Shown here in pieces: positions 9,392-19,887 of a DNA stretch of 64,000 nt. The stretch's first letter is position 1. The number at the start of each line of letters is the position of its first letter. The notes under the pieces are model-generated. The model did no database searches, was not told the origin of the DNA, and saw nothing but the letters and a program-made list of their open reading frames with translations. A program made the position numbers and the translations under genes. Source of the stretch: Rhodocyclaceae bacterium (lineage in GTDB: Bacteria > Pseudomonadota > Gammaproteobacteria > Burkholderiales > Ga0077523); assembly GCA_020248405.1 (NCBI GenBank), contig JADCHQ010000006.1, positions 124,001-188,000 on the forward strand, read 5' to 3'.

Positions 9392-10602
9392 GGCAGCACG
9401 CGGTCGATCACCACCACCACACCCGAGGCACCGGGTGCCATAGGCGCACTGCTGCCCTCAAGATCGCCGCTTTGCGAGGCTGCATTGCCGGACTTCGAGA
9501 TTCGCGCACCCACCACCACTTTCGGAAAGGCCGACAGGTTCATGCCCGGCGCCATGGCCATGGAATCGTCGAGCGTGAAGGCGGCAGGGAGATCGCGCAC
9601 GCGCTTTCTCGCGATGGCCAGCGGCATGCGCGGCCCCTCTGCAGCGCGGGCGAAGATGAACACCGTGTCATCGGGCGCGGCGCGGCCTGCAAGGGCTGCC
9701 GACAGCTCCACCCTTCCAGCCATGCTCGCACCGGCGGCGACGGAGTTGCCGGGGGCAGGCTTGGAGAGTTCGGCACGCGCCTCGGCGATGCCCGCCTCCA
9801 CCGCCTTGGAAAAATCCGTGTCGCCCGGAACCAGGCGTCGTAACCGCTCGAGCAACGCGATGGCCTGCTTCCAGTCGTTGTTCTGAAGGGCCGCCGAACC
9901 GGCGATGGCGAGCGCCTTCTGGTTGCTTGGCTGTCGCTTGAGCACCTGAGAGACTGCCAGCAGCGGCTTGCCCTCGAGGCGCCCATCCTGGGCGAGGGCA
10001 GCCGCCTCGGCGTACTCCAGCAACACTTCGTCGTCCTCGGGTGCGAGACTCACGGCGCGCTCGTATGCGCGCACCGAATCCGGGAACCGCCCCACGCTCT
10101 GCCAGGCGCGGCCCAGCATCACCCAGCCCCTGGAATCGTCCGGCTTTTCCTGCATGCGCAAGGCGAGTTTGTTGGCAAGCTCGATCATCTTGCGGCGGTT
10201 ATCCGCCTCCTCGACTGTCATGCCCATGCGCTTGACGGGGTCGAGCGCGGCGGGGTTGCCCAGCCACGCGTAGAGCGCCGCGGCCGCGGCCGGCAGCGCC
10301 AGGGCCAGCGCCAGGGCCAACAGCCTGCCACCCGGCCGCGGCTGGCCCGTGCGAGCAGGTGCGCCTTCGGCTTCCTCCAGGACTCGCCGCTCCAGCTCGG
10401 CGCGAGCCGCGGCGTGCTGGTCAGGTCCGAGGATGCCGCGCGCTAGGTCCGCGTCCAGTTCCCGCAACTGGTCGCGGAGCACCGCAAGATTGGAGCCCTG
10501 CGCCGTCAGGCCAGGCACGCGCGGGCCCCGCAACAGTGGCGGCAACAGCAGAGCCAGCGCCGCGAGAGAGAGCAAGGCGGCCGCAGCGACGAAGACGATC
10601 AT
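9388..10602 (-). CDS. ccmI: c-type cytochrome biogenesis protein CcmI
   Basis: A 404-residue System I factor that holds apocytochrome c for haem ligation by CcmFH. It has an N-terminal membrane segment (about 2-22), the conserved cytoplasmic stretch AVLRDQLRELDADLARGILGPD, a second membrane span (about 92-112) and TPR-like repeats (AWQSVGRFPDSVRAYERAVSLAPEDDEVL). The C-terminal domain contains VFIFARAAEGPRMPLAIARK, typical of CcmI. It is separated from ccmABCDEFGH by about 6.3 kb carrying unrelated genes, whereas it usually follows ccmH directly. Confidence 0.9.
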   Translation of the reverse strand: MIVFVAAAALLSLAALALLLPPLLRGPRVPGLTAQGSNLAVLRDQLRELDADLARGILGPDQHAAARAELERRVLEEAEGAPARTGQPRPGGRLLALALALALPAAAAALYAWLGNPAALDPVKRMGMTVEEADNRRKMIELANKLALRMQEKPDDSRGWVMLGRAWQSVGRFPDSVRAYERAVSLAPEDDEVLLEYAEAAALAQDGRLEGKPLLAVSQVLKRQPSNQKALAIAGSAALQNNDWKQAIALLERLRRLVPGDTDFSKAVEAGIAEARAELSKPAPGNSVAAGASMAGRVELSAALAGRAAPDDTVFIFARAAEGPRMPLAIARKRVRDLPAAFTLDDSMAMAPGMNLSAFPKVVVGARISKSGNAASQSGDLEGSSAPMAPGASGVVVVIDRVLP

Positions 10603-10759
10603 GGGAGTCCGAAGAGGCCCCGCCCAAAGTGGCGCGGCACATGCTGCTGATGCGCCAGATTATACAAACCGGTGCGCGCCGGCCCCGGATGATGGTTGCC
10701 AAGGCCCTGGCGGCATCAGGGCATGGCAGGCACCGCCTCTGCCGCCCGTGCCTGGCGCG

Positions 10760-12169
10760 CTAGAACAGGGTCTCGACGTACACCGAGTTGTAATTCGAGC
10801 CGCCGTTCACGGCGCCGAACAGGTCGGAGAAGCCAAAGACGCCCGAACGGTGAATCACCGCGAACCCGAGGAAGGTGTTTTCCAGGCGCTTCACCCTCAG
10901 CAGGTCGCCCACGCTCATGTCGATGCTCACATCGAGGTAATTGAGCAGCTTGGAAGTATTGGGATTCTTCTGCTCGATGCTCTGGCGCTCGAGAGAAGGA
11001 ATCTGCTCGACGTAGGAGAGTCCTTCGCCCAAACCAAAGCGGGTCTTCACGTACTTCGACCAGGGGAAGTGGTAGAACGCCTTGATGTAGAGCGCGCCGC
11101 CGTTGAAGTCGGGCTGAAGGCCCTGTTCGAGGTAGCGCTTGTAGGCACCCTTGACCCAGATGTCCACCGGCCACCCCATGAAGCGCTCGTCGAGCAGCTT
11201 GCCAAGTTCGAAGCTCGAAACCCCGGTGCGCTCGGGGCTCAGGGTGAGATCGCCACCGGGGATGATGCCCAGCAGGCTGGCCTCGGCGTTCCAGCCGCGC
11301 GCCACGCGCAGCGACCAGCGTCCGTCGCCCGCCAGCGGCCCCACGTTGTCGGTCTCGGCGGGGCCGCTGCCGTTGCCGAAGCGGTACATGTAGCCCGCGA
11401 AGGCGGTGAACACGAACTGCCGGTGGACGATGGGGCTCTGGCCGATCTCGTCGTCGAAGCGGTTGCCGCCGATGGCCCCATACAGGTAGCCGTTGGGCGT
11501 GAGCTGCCATGTGGCGTGCACGCCCATGCGCAGGTTAGTGGACGCACCGGCCGTGTACGCGGGACGGTCGGAACGCGCCTCGCCGGGCCGCACGCCGTAG
11601 TAGTAGTTCGCCAGATCCTTGGAGAAGCGGTTCAGCGACAGCGAGGGGCGCCAGCGCAGCCGGCCGCTGCCGAAGGTGCGCGCCCATCCCAGCGACAGTT
11701 CCTCGCCCTTGTGGGTGTTCGACACATCGGTGAGCGCCTCTACGGAAAAATCGCCGATGCGCGTGGGAAATATCGCGTTCAGGCCCGCGTCGAAGGACTG
11801 CTCGCGCAGCATGCCCGCCAGGTAGGTGCCGCTCTCGCCGGTGTAGCGAGCGAGCCGGAAGTGGCCGATGGCCTCGAGCTTGAAGCGCTCGCGGTCCACC
11901 AGCACAAAGCCGCCACGGGTGCCGCGCAGGTAGGCACGATTACCCTCGTAGGAGAGAATGGGCAGAAGGTCTACGATGGCCGACTGGCCGCGGTAGGGGG
12001 TCTCCTCCATGCGCAGGCCCACGCCCAGACCCCACCGGCCGTCCTTCTCGGGCAACAGACCGCGCTGAATGACAGTGGCGTCAGAGTCGGCCAGCAATGC
12101 ACCAGGCGCGGCGAGGCCGGCGGTCAGCAGCACAGCGGCGGTAAGGCGGCGGAAGCGGAGGGAAAGCAT
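10760..12169 (-). CDS. MipA/OmpV-family outer membrane beta-barrel protein
   Basis: About 469 residues with a clear signal peptide (MLSLRFRRLTAAVLLTAGLA, cleaved near ALLADS) and a C-terminal phenylalanine (NSVYVETLF), the mark of outer membrane barrels. The N-terminal half, WGLGVGLRMEETPYRGQ to GNRFDDEIGQSPIVH, fits MipA/OmpV, scaffold-type proteins of the outer membrane. The C-terminal half (IKAFYHFPWSKYVKTRFG, FAVIHRSGVFGFSDLFG) is a second strand-rich block that I cannot assign to a named domain. In-frame ATGs at 12190 and 12211 are alternative starts; 12169 was chosen for the signal peptide. No ribosome site stands out. Confidence 0.75.
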   Translation of the reverse strand: MLSLRFRRLTAAVLLTAGLAAPGALLADSDATVIQRGLLPEKDGRWGLGVGLRMEETPYRGQSAIVDLLPILSYEGNRAYLRGTRGGFVLVDRERFKLEAIGHFRLARYTGESGTYLAGMLREQSFDAGLNAIFPTRIGDFSVEALTDVSNTHKGEELSLGWARTFGSGRLRWRPSLSLNRFSKDLANYYYGVRPGEARSDRPAYTAGASTNLRMGVHATWQLTPNGYLYGAIGGNRFDDEIGQSPIVHRQFVFTAFAGYMYRFGNGSGPAETDNVGPLAGDGRWSLRVARGWNAEASLLGIIPGGDLTLSPERTGVSSFELGKLLDERFMGWPVDIWVKGAYKRYLEQGLQPDFNGGALYIKAFYHFPWSKYVKTRFGLGEGLSYVEQIPSLERQSIEQKNPNTSKLLNYLDVSIDMSVGDLLRVKRLENTFLGFAVIHRSGVFGFSDLFGAVNGGSNYNSVYVETLF

Positions 12170-12250
12170 GGAACGCAGGGCGAGGAGCATGGGCGGCGCG
12201 CAGTGTCGCACGGAACCAGCGTTGTCTGTTCGTGCCTGGCGTTGCGGGCG

Positions 12251-12787
12251 TTACCGCGAACGGGTGCGCACGGGCCGCGGCGTTGCGCCCGCGGACGCCA
12301 GGCCCGGCAGCGGCAGCGCGGTTTGATATTTCACCTGTTTGAGGGCGAAGCTCGACTGGATGTTGCCCACGCCTGGCACGCGCGAGAGGAAGTTGACGAT
12401 GAAGTCCTGCAGGGCGCGGATGTCCGGCACCACCACCCGCAGGAAGTAGTCGGAGTCGCCGGTCATCAGGTAGCACTCCATGACCTCGGGCCGCTCCAGC
12501 ATGGCGCTCTCGAATTGCTCCAGCGCCGACTCCGTTTGGCGCTCCAGCCGAACGCGAATGAACACGCTCACCTGCAGGCCCAGGCGGGCCGGGTCGAGCA
12601 GCGTCACGTAGCGGGCGATCAGGCCGGCTTCTTCCAGAGCGCGTACCCTGGCGAGGCAAGGTGAGGGAGACAGATGCACGGCGCGGGCCAGTTCCACGTT
12701 GGTGATGCGGGCATCGCGCTGCAAGCGCTCAAGGATGCGCCAATCAATCTGGTCGGGCGTCAGCCGATTGTGCTGCTGGGAAGTCAT
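12251..12787 (-). CDS. Lrp/AsnC-family transcriptional regulator
   Basis: A 178-residue feast/famine regulator. The N-terminal helix-turn-helix is [20 protein letters not shown] followed by [21 protein letters not shown]. The C-terminal RAM ligand domain contains [20 protein letters not shown]. The ATG at 12785-12787 has an AGGAG ribosome site 8 bp upstream. It is divergent from an AceE-type dehydrogenase gene, the arrangement of mdeR and mdeB in Pseudomonas putida, so it is likely the amino-acid-responsive regulator of that gene. The last 20 residues are a basic, proline-rich tail. Confidence 0.9.
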   Translation of the reverse strand: MTSQQHNRLTPDQIDWRILERLQRDARITNVELARAVHLSPSPCLARVRALEEAGLIARYVTLLDPARLGLQVSVFIRVRLERQTESALEQFESAMLERPEVMECYLMTGDSDYFLRVVVPDIRALQDFIVNFLSRVPGVGNIQSSFALKQVKYQTALPLPGLASAGATPRPVRTRSR

Positions 12788-12926
12788 GGGACGAAATCTC
12801 CTGCGGAATACAGTGCCTCCTCGCAGGATAATTGAAACCCCGTGCTCCGCCCGGCGCACTAACATGTCGGTCTTTTTCCACGGTTCGCATCGTCCCGCCG
12901 AACCGGCCGTCTCCCTGGAGCATCCC

Positions 12927-15626
12927 ATGAGCAACCTCTCCGATCTGTCCGAGTTCGACGCCGCTGGCCTGTGGCGCGTCATTCCCAAGGATGCCGATCC
13001 CGTGGAGACGCGCGAGTGGCTCGATGCGCTCGAGATGCTGGTGGAGTCGGAGGGTCGCGGCCGCGCCACCTTTGTGCTACGCAAGCTCCTCGACCACGCC
13101 CGGACCCTGCGGGTGCCCATGCCGCCGGTGCTCAACACGCCCTACGCCAACACCATCGGCCTGGCGGAGCAGCCGCAATTCCCCGGCAACCTGGATCTGG
13201 AGCAGCGCCTCATCGCCCTGGTGCGCTGGAACGCGCTGGCCATGGTGGTGCGCGCCAACCGCGCCCACGCCGAACTGGGCGGCCACATCGCCAGCTACGC
13301 CTCGGCGGCCGAGCTCTTCGAGGTGGGCTTCAATCATTTTTTCCGCGCTGGTCCCGAGGGCGACCTGGTGTACTTCCAGCCCCACTCGGCCCCGGGTGTG
13401 TACGCCCGGGCTTTCCTCGAAGGGCGGCTGTCGGCCGATCAGCTGGATCACTACCGGCGGGAGACCGCCGGCCGCGGGCTGTCGAGCTATTGCCATCCCT
13501 ATCTCATGCCGGAGTTCTGGCAGTTCCCCACGGGCTCCATGGGCCTTGGGCCGCTCACGGCCATCTACCAGGCGCGCTTCATGCGCTACCTGCGCGACCG
13601 GGGCCTGCTGGACAGCGCCGGGCGCAAGGTGTGGTCCTTCGTGGGCGACGGCGAAATGGACGAGCCCGAGTCATTGGCCGGCCTGTCGCTGGCAGCGCGC
13701 GAAGGGCTGGATAACCTCATCATGGTGGTGAACTGCAACCTGCAGCGCCTCGACGGGCCGGTGCGGGGCAACGGCTCCGTGGTGCAGGAACTGGAGGGGC
13801 TGTTCGCAGGCGCCGGATGGCACGTGATCAAGCTCATGTGGGGCAGCGACTGGGACGCGCTGTTCGCCCGCGACCACGACCAGGTGATCCTCAAGCGCCT
13901 GCACGAGATGGTGGATGGCGAACTGCAGAGCTACGCGGCGCATGACGGCCGCTTCAACCGCGAGCACGTGTTCAACAAGTACCCCGAGCTGCAGGCGCTG
14001 GTGGCGCACCTGTCCGACGAGGACATCGACCGCCTCAAGCGCGGCGGCCACGATCCGGTGAAGATCTATGCCGCCTACCATGCCGCCGCTTCCCACAGGG
14101 GCCAGCCGGTGGTGATCCTGGCGCAGACCAAGAAGGGCTTCGGCATGGGACAGGCGGGGCAGGGCCGCATGACCACCCACCAGCAGAAGAAGCTCGACGA
14201 CGAATCGCTGCGCGCCTTTCGCGACCGCTTCAGCCTGCCGCTGTCGGACGAGCAGGTGACCTCGGTGGCCTTCCATCGCCCCGCCGAAGACAGCCCGGAG
14301 ATGAAGTACCTGCACGCGCGCCGCCAGGCGCTGAGCGGCTACCTGCCCCAGCGCGCGGGCCGCGGCCAGCAGTTGCCGGTGCCGCCCCGCGAGTCCATCG
14401 CCAAGTACCTGGAAGGCACGGGCGGGCGCGAGCAGTCCACCACCATGGTTTTCGTGCAATTGCTCTCCCAGTGGCTCAAGGACCCGAAGATCGGCCGCCA
14501 CCTGGTGCCCATCGTGGCGGACGAGGCGCGCACCTTCGGCATGCAGGCGCTGTTCCGCCAGGTGGCCATCTACTCCTCCGTGGGCCAGCTCTACGAGCCA
14601 GAGGACAAGGACGAACTGCTCTACTACAAGGAGGCCAAGGACGGGCAGATCCTGGAGGAAGGCATTAGCGAGGCGGGCGCCATCTCTTCGTGGATTGCAG
14701 CGGCCACCAGCTACAGCGTGCATGGCGTGCCCATGCTGCCCTTCTACATCTTCTATTCCTGCTTTGGATTCCAGCGCATCGGCGACCTGGTGTGGGCCGC
14801 TGGCGACTCGCGGGCACGGGGCTTCCTGCTGGGCGCCACGGCCGGCCGCACCACGCTCTCGGGAGAGGGCTTGCAGCACGAGGATGGCTCGAGCCACCTG
14901 CTGTTCTCCACCGTGCCCAACTGCGTGGCCTACGACCCGGCCTTCGGCTACGAGGTGGCGCTGATCGTGCGCGATGGCGCGCGGCGCATGCTGGAAGAGC
15001 AGCAGGACGTGTTCTATTACGTCACGGTCATGAACGAAAACTATGCCCACCCGGCCATGCCCTCGGGCGCGGAGGAGGGCATCCTGCGGGGCATGTACCG
15101 GCTGCGGCCCTCTGCCCTGGCCATGGATGCGCCGCGTGCCCAGTTGCTCGGCTCGGGGACCATCCTGCGCGAGGTGTTGGCGGCGGCCGAGTTGCTGGAG
15201 AGCCACTGGGGCGTGGCGGCCGACACCTGGAGCGTCACCAGCTTTACCGAATTGCGCCGCGAAGGGCTATCGGTGGAGCGCGCCAACCGCCTGCGCACCG
15301 GCGGCAGTGCGGCCACCACCTGGGTGCAGCAGTGCCTCGAACCCACCTCGGGGCCCGTGATCGCCGCCACCGACTACATGCGTGCCCTGCCCGATTCCAT
15401 CCGCGCCTGGGTGCCGCGCCGCTACGTGACCCTGGGCACCGACGGTTTTGGCCGCAGCGATACCCGTGCCGCGCTGCGCGATTTCTTCGAAGTGGACCGC
15501 CACCACGTGGCCGTGGCCGCGCTGCGCGCCCTGGCCGACGAGGGACACTTGGCGCCCGAACGGGTAAGCGAGGCCATCGCCCGCTATGGCATCAGCACGG
15601 GGCGGCCGGACCCCTGGGCGGCGTGA
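12927..15626 (+). CDS. AceE-type 2-oxoacid dehydrogenase E1 (pyruvate or 2-oxobutyrate dehydrogenase, homodimeric)
   Basis: An 899-residue thiamine-diphosphate E1 that would decarboxylate a 2-oxoacid and pass the acyl group to a lipoyl E2. The ThDP motif [16 protein letters not shown] runs to [13 protein letters not shown]. The block [15 protein letters not shown] and the C-terminal [15 protein letters not shown] stretch also match AceE. The ATG at 12927 follows a GGAG site. No aceF or lpd is adjacent, so this is an orphan E1. With the divergent Lrp-type regulator it resembles mdeB, the 2-oxobutyrate dehydrogenase E1 of methionine breakdown. It could equally be the main AceE; the substrate is inferred, not seen. 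Confidence 0.85.
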   Translation: MSNLSDLSEFDAAGLWRVIPKDADPVETREWLDALEMLVESEGRGRATFVLRKLLDHARTLRVPMPPVLNTPYANTIGLAEQPQFPGNLDLEQRLIALVRWNALAMVVRANRAHAELGGHIASYASAAELFEVGFNHFFRAGPEGDLVYFQPHSAPGVYARAFLEGRLSADQLDHYRRETAGRGLSSYCHPYLMPEFWQFPTGSMGLGPLTAIYQARFMRYLRDRGLLDSAGRKVWSFVGDGEMDEPESLAGLSLAAREGLDNLIMVVNCNLQRLDGPVRGNGSVVQELEGLFAGAGWHVIKLMWGSDWDALFARDHDQVILKRLHEMVDGELQSYAAHDGRFNREHVFNKYPELQALVAHLSDEDIDRLKRGGHDPVKIYAAYHAAASHRGQPVVILAQTKKGFGMGQAGQGRMTTHQQKKLDDESLRAFRDRFSLPLSDEQVTSVAFHRPAEDSPEMKYLHARRQALSGYLPQRAGRGQQLPVPPRESIAKYLEGTGGREQSTTMVFVQLLSQWLKDPKIGRHLVPIVADEARTFGMQALFRQVAIYSSVGQLYEPEDKDELLYYKEAKDGQILEEGISEAGAISSWIAAATSYSVHGVPMLPFYIFYSCFGFQRIGDLVWAAGDSRARGFLLGATAGRTTLSGEGLQHEDGSSHLLFSTVPNCVAYDPAFGYEVALIVRDGARRMLEEQQDVFYYVTVMNENYAHPAMPSGAEEGILRGMYRLRPSALAMDAPRAQLLGSGTILREVLAAAELLESHWGVAADTWSVTSFTELRREGLSVERANRLRTGGSAATTWVQQCLEPTSGPVIAATDYMRALPDSIRAWVPRRYVTLGTDGFGRSDTRAALRDFFEVDRHHVAVAALRALADEGHLAPERVSEAIARYGISTGRPDPWAA

Positions 15627-15665
15627 GGGTTAACGCCGCTGCAGCCCATCAAGGGCCGTGCCGGA

Positions 15666-16877
15666 TCAACGCTCGGCCTCCTGGGTGGACGGTCGCGACT
15701 CGCTGCCGCCGCGCATGAGCGCGAGACGCGCCATCAGCGCCAACACCCCGCAGGCAGCGATGGTGGCTGCCATGGGCAGGGACGTGCCGTCGTGCAGCCA
15801 ACCCACCGCGCAGCCGGCCAGAGCGGCGGTGCCTAACTGCACCGTGCCCAACAGCGCAGAGGCGCTGCCGGCGGTGCTGGGAAAGGGCGCCATGGCCAGC
15901 GCGGCAGCATTGGCATAGCTGAAGCCGAGGCTGGCCACGTAGGCAAACAACGGCACAAACAGCAGCGGCAAGTGGGCGGGCACGCTCCACGCGGCGGCCA
16001 GCAGCGCCAGCCCACAGGCCGCGGTGATGCCGTTGGCCACGCGCAGGATGTGCGCCGCCGGGTGGCGGCGCAGCAGCCAGCGGTTGAGCTGTGAACCGCC
16101 AATGATGCCCAGGGCGTTGGCGCCGAACAGCCAGCCGTAGTGCTACGCCGGGACGCCGTGCACTTGAATGAATACGAAAGGCGAGCCCGAGATGTAGGCG
16201 AACATGCCTGCTTGGGACAGGGCACCCGTGAGCGCGGGGCCCAGGAAGCGCCGGTCGCGCGCCAGCGCGCCAAACAGCCGCAGGCTGCCGGCAAGGCTCA
16301 GGCGAACCGTGTGGGCAGGCCGGGTCTCGGCCAGCCCCAGGGATACGCCCGCCAGGCACAGCAGGCCAAAGAGCGCCAGCGCCACGAAGATCCAGCGCCA
16401 GCCGGCCCACACCAGGATGGCGCCACCGGCCAGCGGCGCCAGTATCGGCGCCACGCCCATCACCAGCATCAGCAGCGAGAGCATGCGCGCAGCGGCCTGG
16501 GGCTCGTATAGGTCGCGCACCACCGCCCGCGCAATCACCACCCCCGCGCAGCCTCCCATGGCCTGCAGGAAGCGCAACGCTGTCAGCGCCTCGATGGTGG
16601 GCGCCAGCGCGCAGCCCAGGCTGGCCACCACGTACAGGGCGATGCCGGCGAGCAGCGGCGGACGGCGGCCGTGACGATCGGCCAGGGGGCCGTAGAGCGC
16701 CTGCCCCACGGCCAGGCCGAGGAAGAAGGCCGACAGGGTGAACTGCGCCGCCGCCGTGCTGGCGCCGAAGTGGTGCTGCAGCGCCGGCAGGCTCGGCAGG
16801 TACATGTCGATGGACATGGGCGCGAAGGCCGACAGCGCGCCAAGGATGAGCGTGAGGCGAAGGCGGCGACCTGTCAC
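15666..16877 (-). pseudogene. Bcr/CflA-family MFS drug exporter interrupted by an amber codon
   Basis: The first 244 codons (16877 to 16146) encode a proton-driven major facilitator beginning MTGRRLRLTLILGALSAFAPMSIDMYLPSLP, the classic Bcr/CflA start. A TAG at 16143-16145 follows IQVHGVPA. The same frame then continues without a shift as HYGWLFGANALGIIGGS to its natural stop at 15666. Homologues usually have Gln there (PAQH), so a single CAG to TAG change explains the break. There is no other damage, so it is recent, suppressed, or a sequencing error. A GTG at 16040 could restart the C-terminal half, but that alone would not make a transporter. Confidence 0.85.
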
Positions 16878-16910
16878 GCGCGTGCGCCCGGGGCCGCAGC
16901 GCGGCCAGGT

Positions 16911-17372
16911 TCAGCCCTCAAGCAGCTGGCGCGCCCGCTGGGCATCCTCGCCGCTGAGGATTTCGGCGGTCTGGGCGTCTGCCCGCCGGCGGCGGGCGAG
17001 GTGGACAAACAGCGCCGCCACCGCCACCAGCAGCAGCACGAAGGGCCCCACCCACAACAGCACCGTGGTGGATTTGACGGGCGGCCGGTAGAGCACGAAA
17101 TCGCCGTATCGGGCTGTCATGAAGGCCTTCACCTCGGCCTCGGATTTGCCGGCGGCGAGCAACTCGCGCACCTGGTTGCGCAGGTCGATGGCCAGGTCGG
17201 CATGGGAATCGGCCAGCGACTGGTTCTGGCACACGAGGCAGCGCAGCTCCGCCGACAGCGCCATGACCCGCTTCTCCAGGGCAGGATCGGCAGCCGCGGG
17301 CTGCGCCGTGTCTGCCGCCCAGGCCCAGGGGGCCGCGGCAAGCCACAAGGCCATGAGAAGGCGCGCCATCAT
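16911..17372 (-). CDS. ccmH: cytochrome c maturation protein CcmH
   Basis: A 153-residue membrane-anchored thiol protein that reduces apocytochrome c before haem attachment. It has a signal peptide (MMARLLMALWLAAAPWAWA), the redox motif LRCLVCQNQSLADSHADLA (Cys45 and Cys48) and a C-terminal membrane span (about 105-124, VLLWVGPFVLLLVAVAALFV). It is the last gene of the ccmABCDEFGH unit and its start overlaps the ccmG stop by 4 bp. The ccmI gene, normally next, is elsewhere in the window. Confidence 0.95.
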   Translation of the reverse strand: MMARLLMALWLAAAPWAWAADTAQPAAADPALEKRVMALSAELRCLVCQNQSLADSHADLAIDLRNQVRELLAAGKSEAEVKAFMTARYGDFVLYRPPVKSTTVLLWVGPFVLLLVAVAALFVHLARRRRADAQTAEILSGEDAQRARQLLEG

Positions 17373-17902
17373 CCGCGCAGCTTCTTCACCAGGGGCAGGA
17401 TGCTGTCCTGCAACACCTTGGGGGTAACCGGGCCGATCTGCTTGAAGCGGATGGTGCCGTCCCTGTCGATAAGATAGGTCTCGGGCACGCCGTATACGCC
17501 GTAATCGATGCCCACCCGGCCGTCGGCATCCATGGCCGACACCGCATAGGGATTACCAAGGCGCTCAAGCCATGCCAGCGCATCCTCGCGACGGTCCTTG
17601 TAGTTCAACCCGACGATGGGCACCACCTTGGCTTTGCCCAACTCCACCAGCAAGGGGTGCTCCTCGCGGCAGGACACGCACCAAGACGCCCAGACATTGA
17701 GCAGCCACACCTGGCCTTTCATGTCGGCCGCGGCGATGCGGGCGCCGGGCTGGTGGAGTTGCTCCAGGCTGAAGGCCGGCGCGGGCTTGTCCACCAGCGG
17801 CGAGGGCACTTCCCGCGGGTCGAGCCGAAGGCCCAGCGCGAGGAAACCCACCAGCACCAGGAACAGCGCCAGGGGCAGCAACAGGCGGGCCCGCATGTTC
17901 AC
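17369..17902 (-). CDS. ccmG: thiol:disulfide interchange protein CcmG/DsbE
   Basis: A 177-residue periplasmic thioredoxin-fold protein anchored by an N-terminal span (about 7-27). The active site is WASWCVSCREEHP (Cys75 and Cys78); it receives electrons from CcdA/DsbD and keeps CcmH reduced. The conserved GVYGVPETYLIDRDGTIRFKQ block with its cis-proline loop is present. It overlaps ccmF upstream and ccmH downstream by 4 bp each. Confidence 0.95.
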   Translation of the reverse strand: MNMRARLLLPLALFLVLVGFLALGLRLDPREVPSPLVDKPAPAFSLEQLHQPGARIAAADMKGQVWLLNVWASWCVSCREEHPLLVELGKAKVVPIVGLNYKDRREDALAWLERLGNPYAVSAMDADGRVGIDYGVYGVPETYLIDRDGTIRFKQIGPVTPKVLQDSILPLVKKLRG

Positions 17903-19887
17903 GCCGCGGCTGCCGCCGCGGCCGCTCGAAGCGCTGCCGCCTCGCGGCGAGCGGCGCGGTAGCGGCGGTCGGTGAGGGCCAGCAGCCCGCCCAGGGCCAT
18001 CATGAAACAGCCGCCCCAGATCCAGTCGATGAAGGGCTTGTGGTAGACGCGCACCACCCAGGCGCCATCACCCACCGGCTCACCCAGGGAAACGTACAGG
18101 TCCCGTGTGAGACCCGAGTCCATGTCGGCCTCGGTCATGGGCATGCCGGTGACGTGATACAGCCGCTTCTCGGGACGCAGCGCGAACTTCTCACGCCCGT
18201 TCTCGAGCACCGTGAGCGTACCCACCGTGGACTCGAAGTTGGGGCCATCGCGGCGCGAGAAGCCTTCAAGGCGGAACCCGTAGCCGCCTACTTCCACCAC
18301 GTCGCCGGGCTTCATCTTCACGTCTTTTTCCGTCTCGTAGCCACGCACCAGCGTGACGCCGATCACGAATACCGCCACCCCGCAGTGCGCCAGCAGCATG
18401 CCCCAGTAGCCGCGTGGCTGAGCCGCCAGCGCACGGCCTGTGCCGAGACCGGCGGCAGCCTTGAGCTGGGCCACCCGTTCGCGCACGTTCACCACCGTGG
18501 TGGCCAGGATCCAGAAGGCCAGCACCAGCCCGAGGAACACCAGCAGCGAGAAGCGGCCCATGAAAAACGGCACCGCCAGCGCGCCCGCCATTGCCGCCGC
18601 AGCGGCCCAGCGAAGCCGCGCCGCCAGATCGGGCAGATCGGCCTTTTTCCAGCGCGCCACGGGGCCCACGCCCATGAGAAACAACGCCGGCGCCATGAGC
18701 GGCACGAACACCAGTTCGAAGTACGGCGGACCGACGGAGATCTTGCCCAGGTCGAGGGCATCGAGGAACAGCGGGTAGAGGGTGCCCAGCATCACCGAGC
18801 CAGCCGCGGTGAGCAGCAGTACGTTGTTGGTGAGCAGTGCTGATTCGCGCGACACCAGCTCGAACCGACCGCCCAGCCCCACGCGGGGCGCGCGCCACGC
18901 GAACAGCGCTAGCGACCCGCCCACCACCACTGCCAGAAAACCGAGGATGAAGATGCCACGCTTCGGGTCGGTGGCAAAGGCATGCACCGAGGTGAGCACA
19001 CCGGAGCGCACCAGGAAGGTTCCCAGCAGGCTCATGCTGAAGGCCAGGATGGCCAGCAACACGGTCCAGATCTTGAAGCCGCCGCGTTTCTCCGTGACAG
19101 CGAGGGAGTGCATCAGCGCCGTGCCCACCAGCCATGGCATGAAGGAAGCGTTTTCCACCGGGTCCCAGAACCACCAGCCACCCCAGCCCAGCTCGTAATA
19201 GGCCCAGGCGCTGCCCAGGCAGATGCCGATGGTGAGAAACATCCATGCCGCCGTGGTCCAGGGGCGCGACCAGCGCGCCCAGGTGGCGTCGAGCTGGCCG
19301 CCCATCAACGCGGCCACGGCGAAGGCGAAGCACACCGAGAACCCCACGTAGCCCATGTAGAGCATGGGGGGGTGGATCACCATGCCCGGGTCCTGTAGCA
19401 GCGGGTTGAGGTCGCGCCCGTCGTCGGCCATGGGTAACAGACGCTCGAAGGGGTTGGAGGTGACCAGCATGAAGGCGAGAAAACCCACGCTGATGAGCGC
19501 CATCACGGCCAGGATGCGCGCCGCCATGGCCTCGGGCAGGTGGCGGCTGCCCAGCGACACTGCGGTCATCCAGCCGGTCAGCATCAGCACCCAAAGCAGC
19601 ATGGAGCCTTCGTGGCTACCCCAGGTGGCGGCAAAGCGGTACTGCGCCGGCAGGGTGGAGTTGGAATTGGCGGCCACGTTGAGCACCGAGAAGTCGTTGT
19701 TCACGAACGACCAGGCAAGGCAGCCAAAGGCCAGCGCCACGCACAGGAACTGCGCCTGCGCCGCCGGGCGCGCCAGCGCCATGAGCCGCGGCTCGCCGCG
19801 CGCCGCGCCCACCAGCGGCACCACACCCTGCACCAGCGCGATGAACAGCGCCACGATCAGGGCGAAGTGCCCCAGTTCAGGAATCAT
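17899..19887 (-). CDS. ccmF: haem lyase CcmF
   Basis: A 662-residue polytopic membrane protein, the catalytic core of System I haem ligation with CcmH and CcmI. The tryptophan-rich WWD segment reads [19 protein letters not shown]. Many hydrophobic spans run through the protein, and the large periplasmic loop near the C-terminus begins at about residue 525. It follows ccmE with a 4-bp overlap. Length and gene order are those of standard CcmF. Confidence 0.96.
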   Translation of the reverse strand: MIPELGHFALIVALFIALVQGVVPLVGAARGEPRLMALARPAAQAQFLCVALAFGCLAWSFVNNDFSVLNVAANSNSTLPAQYRFAATWGSHEGSMLLWVLMLTGWMTAVSLGSRHLPEAMAARILAVMALISVGFLAFMLVTSNPFERLLPMADDGRDLNPLLQDPGMVIHPPMLYMGYVGFSVCFAFAVAALMGGQLDATWARWSRPWTTAAWMFLTIGICLGSAWAYYELGWGGWWFWDPVENASFMPWLVGTALMHSLAVTEKRGGFKIWTVLLAILAFSMSLLGTFLVRSGVLTSVHAFATDPKRGIFILGFLAVVVGGSLALFAWRAPRVGLGGRFELVSRESALLTNNVLLLTAAGSVMLGTLYPLFLDALDLGKISVGPPYFELVFVPLMAPALFLMGVGPVARWKKADLPDLAARLRWAAAAAMAGALAVPFFMGRFSLLVFLGLVLAFWILATTVVNVRERVAQLKAAAGLGTGRALAAQPRGYWGMLLAHCGVAVFVIGVTLVRGYETEKDVKMKPGDVVEVGGYGFRLEGFSRRDGPNFESTVGTLTVLENGREKFALRPEKRLYHVTGMPMTEADMDSGLTRDLYVSLGEPVGDGAWVVRVYHKPFIDWIWGGCFMMALGGLLALTDRRYRAARREAAALRAAAAAAAA

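Noticed and set aside
13671..15206. 511-codon open frame antisense to the AceE-like gene
   Set aside because: GC-rich third positions of the sense gene keep the opposite frame open; its translation is Gln/His/Arg-rich with no family features.
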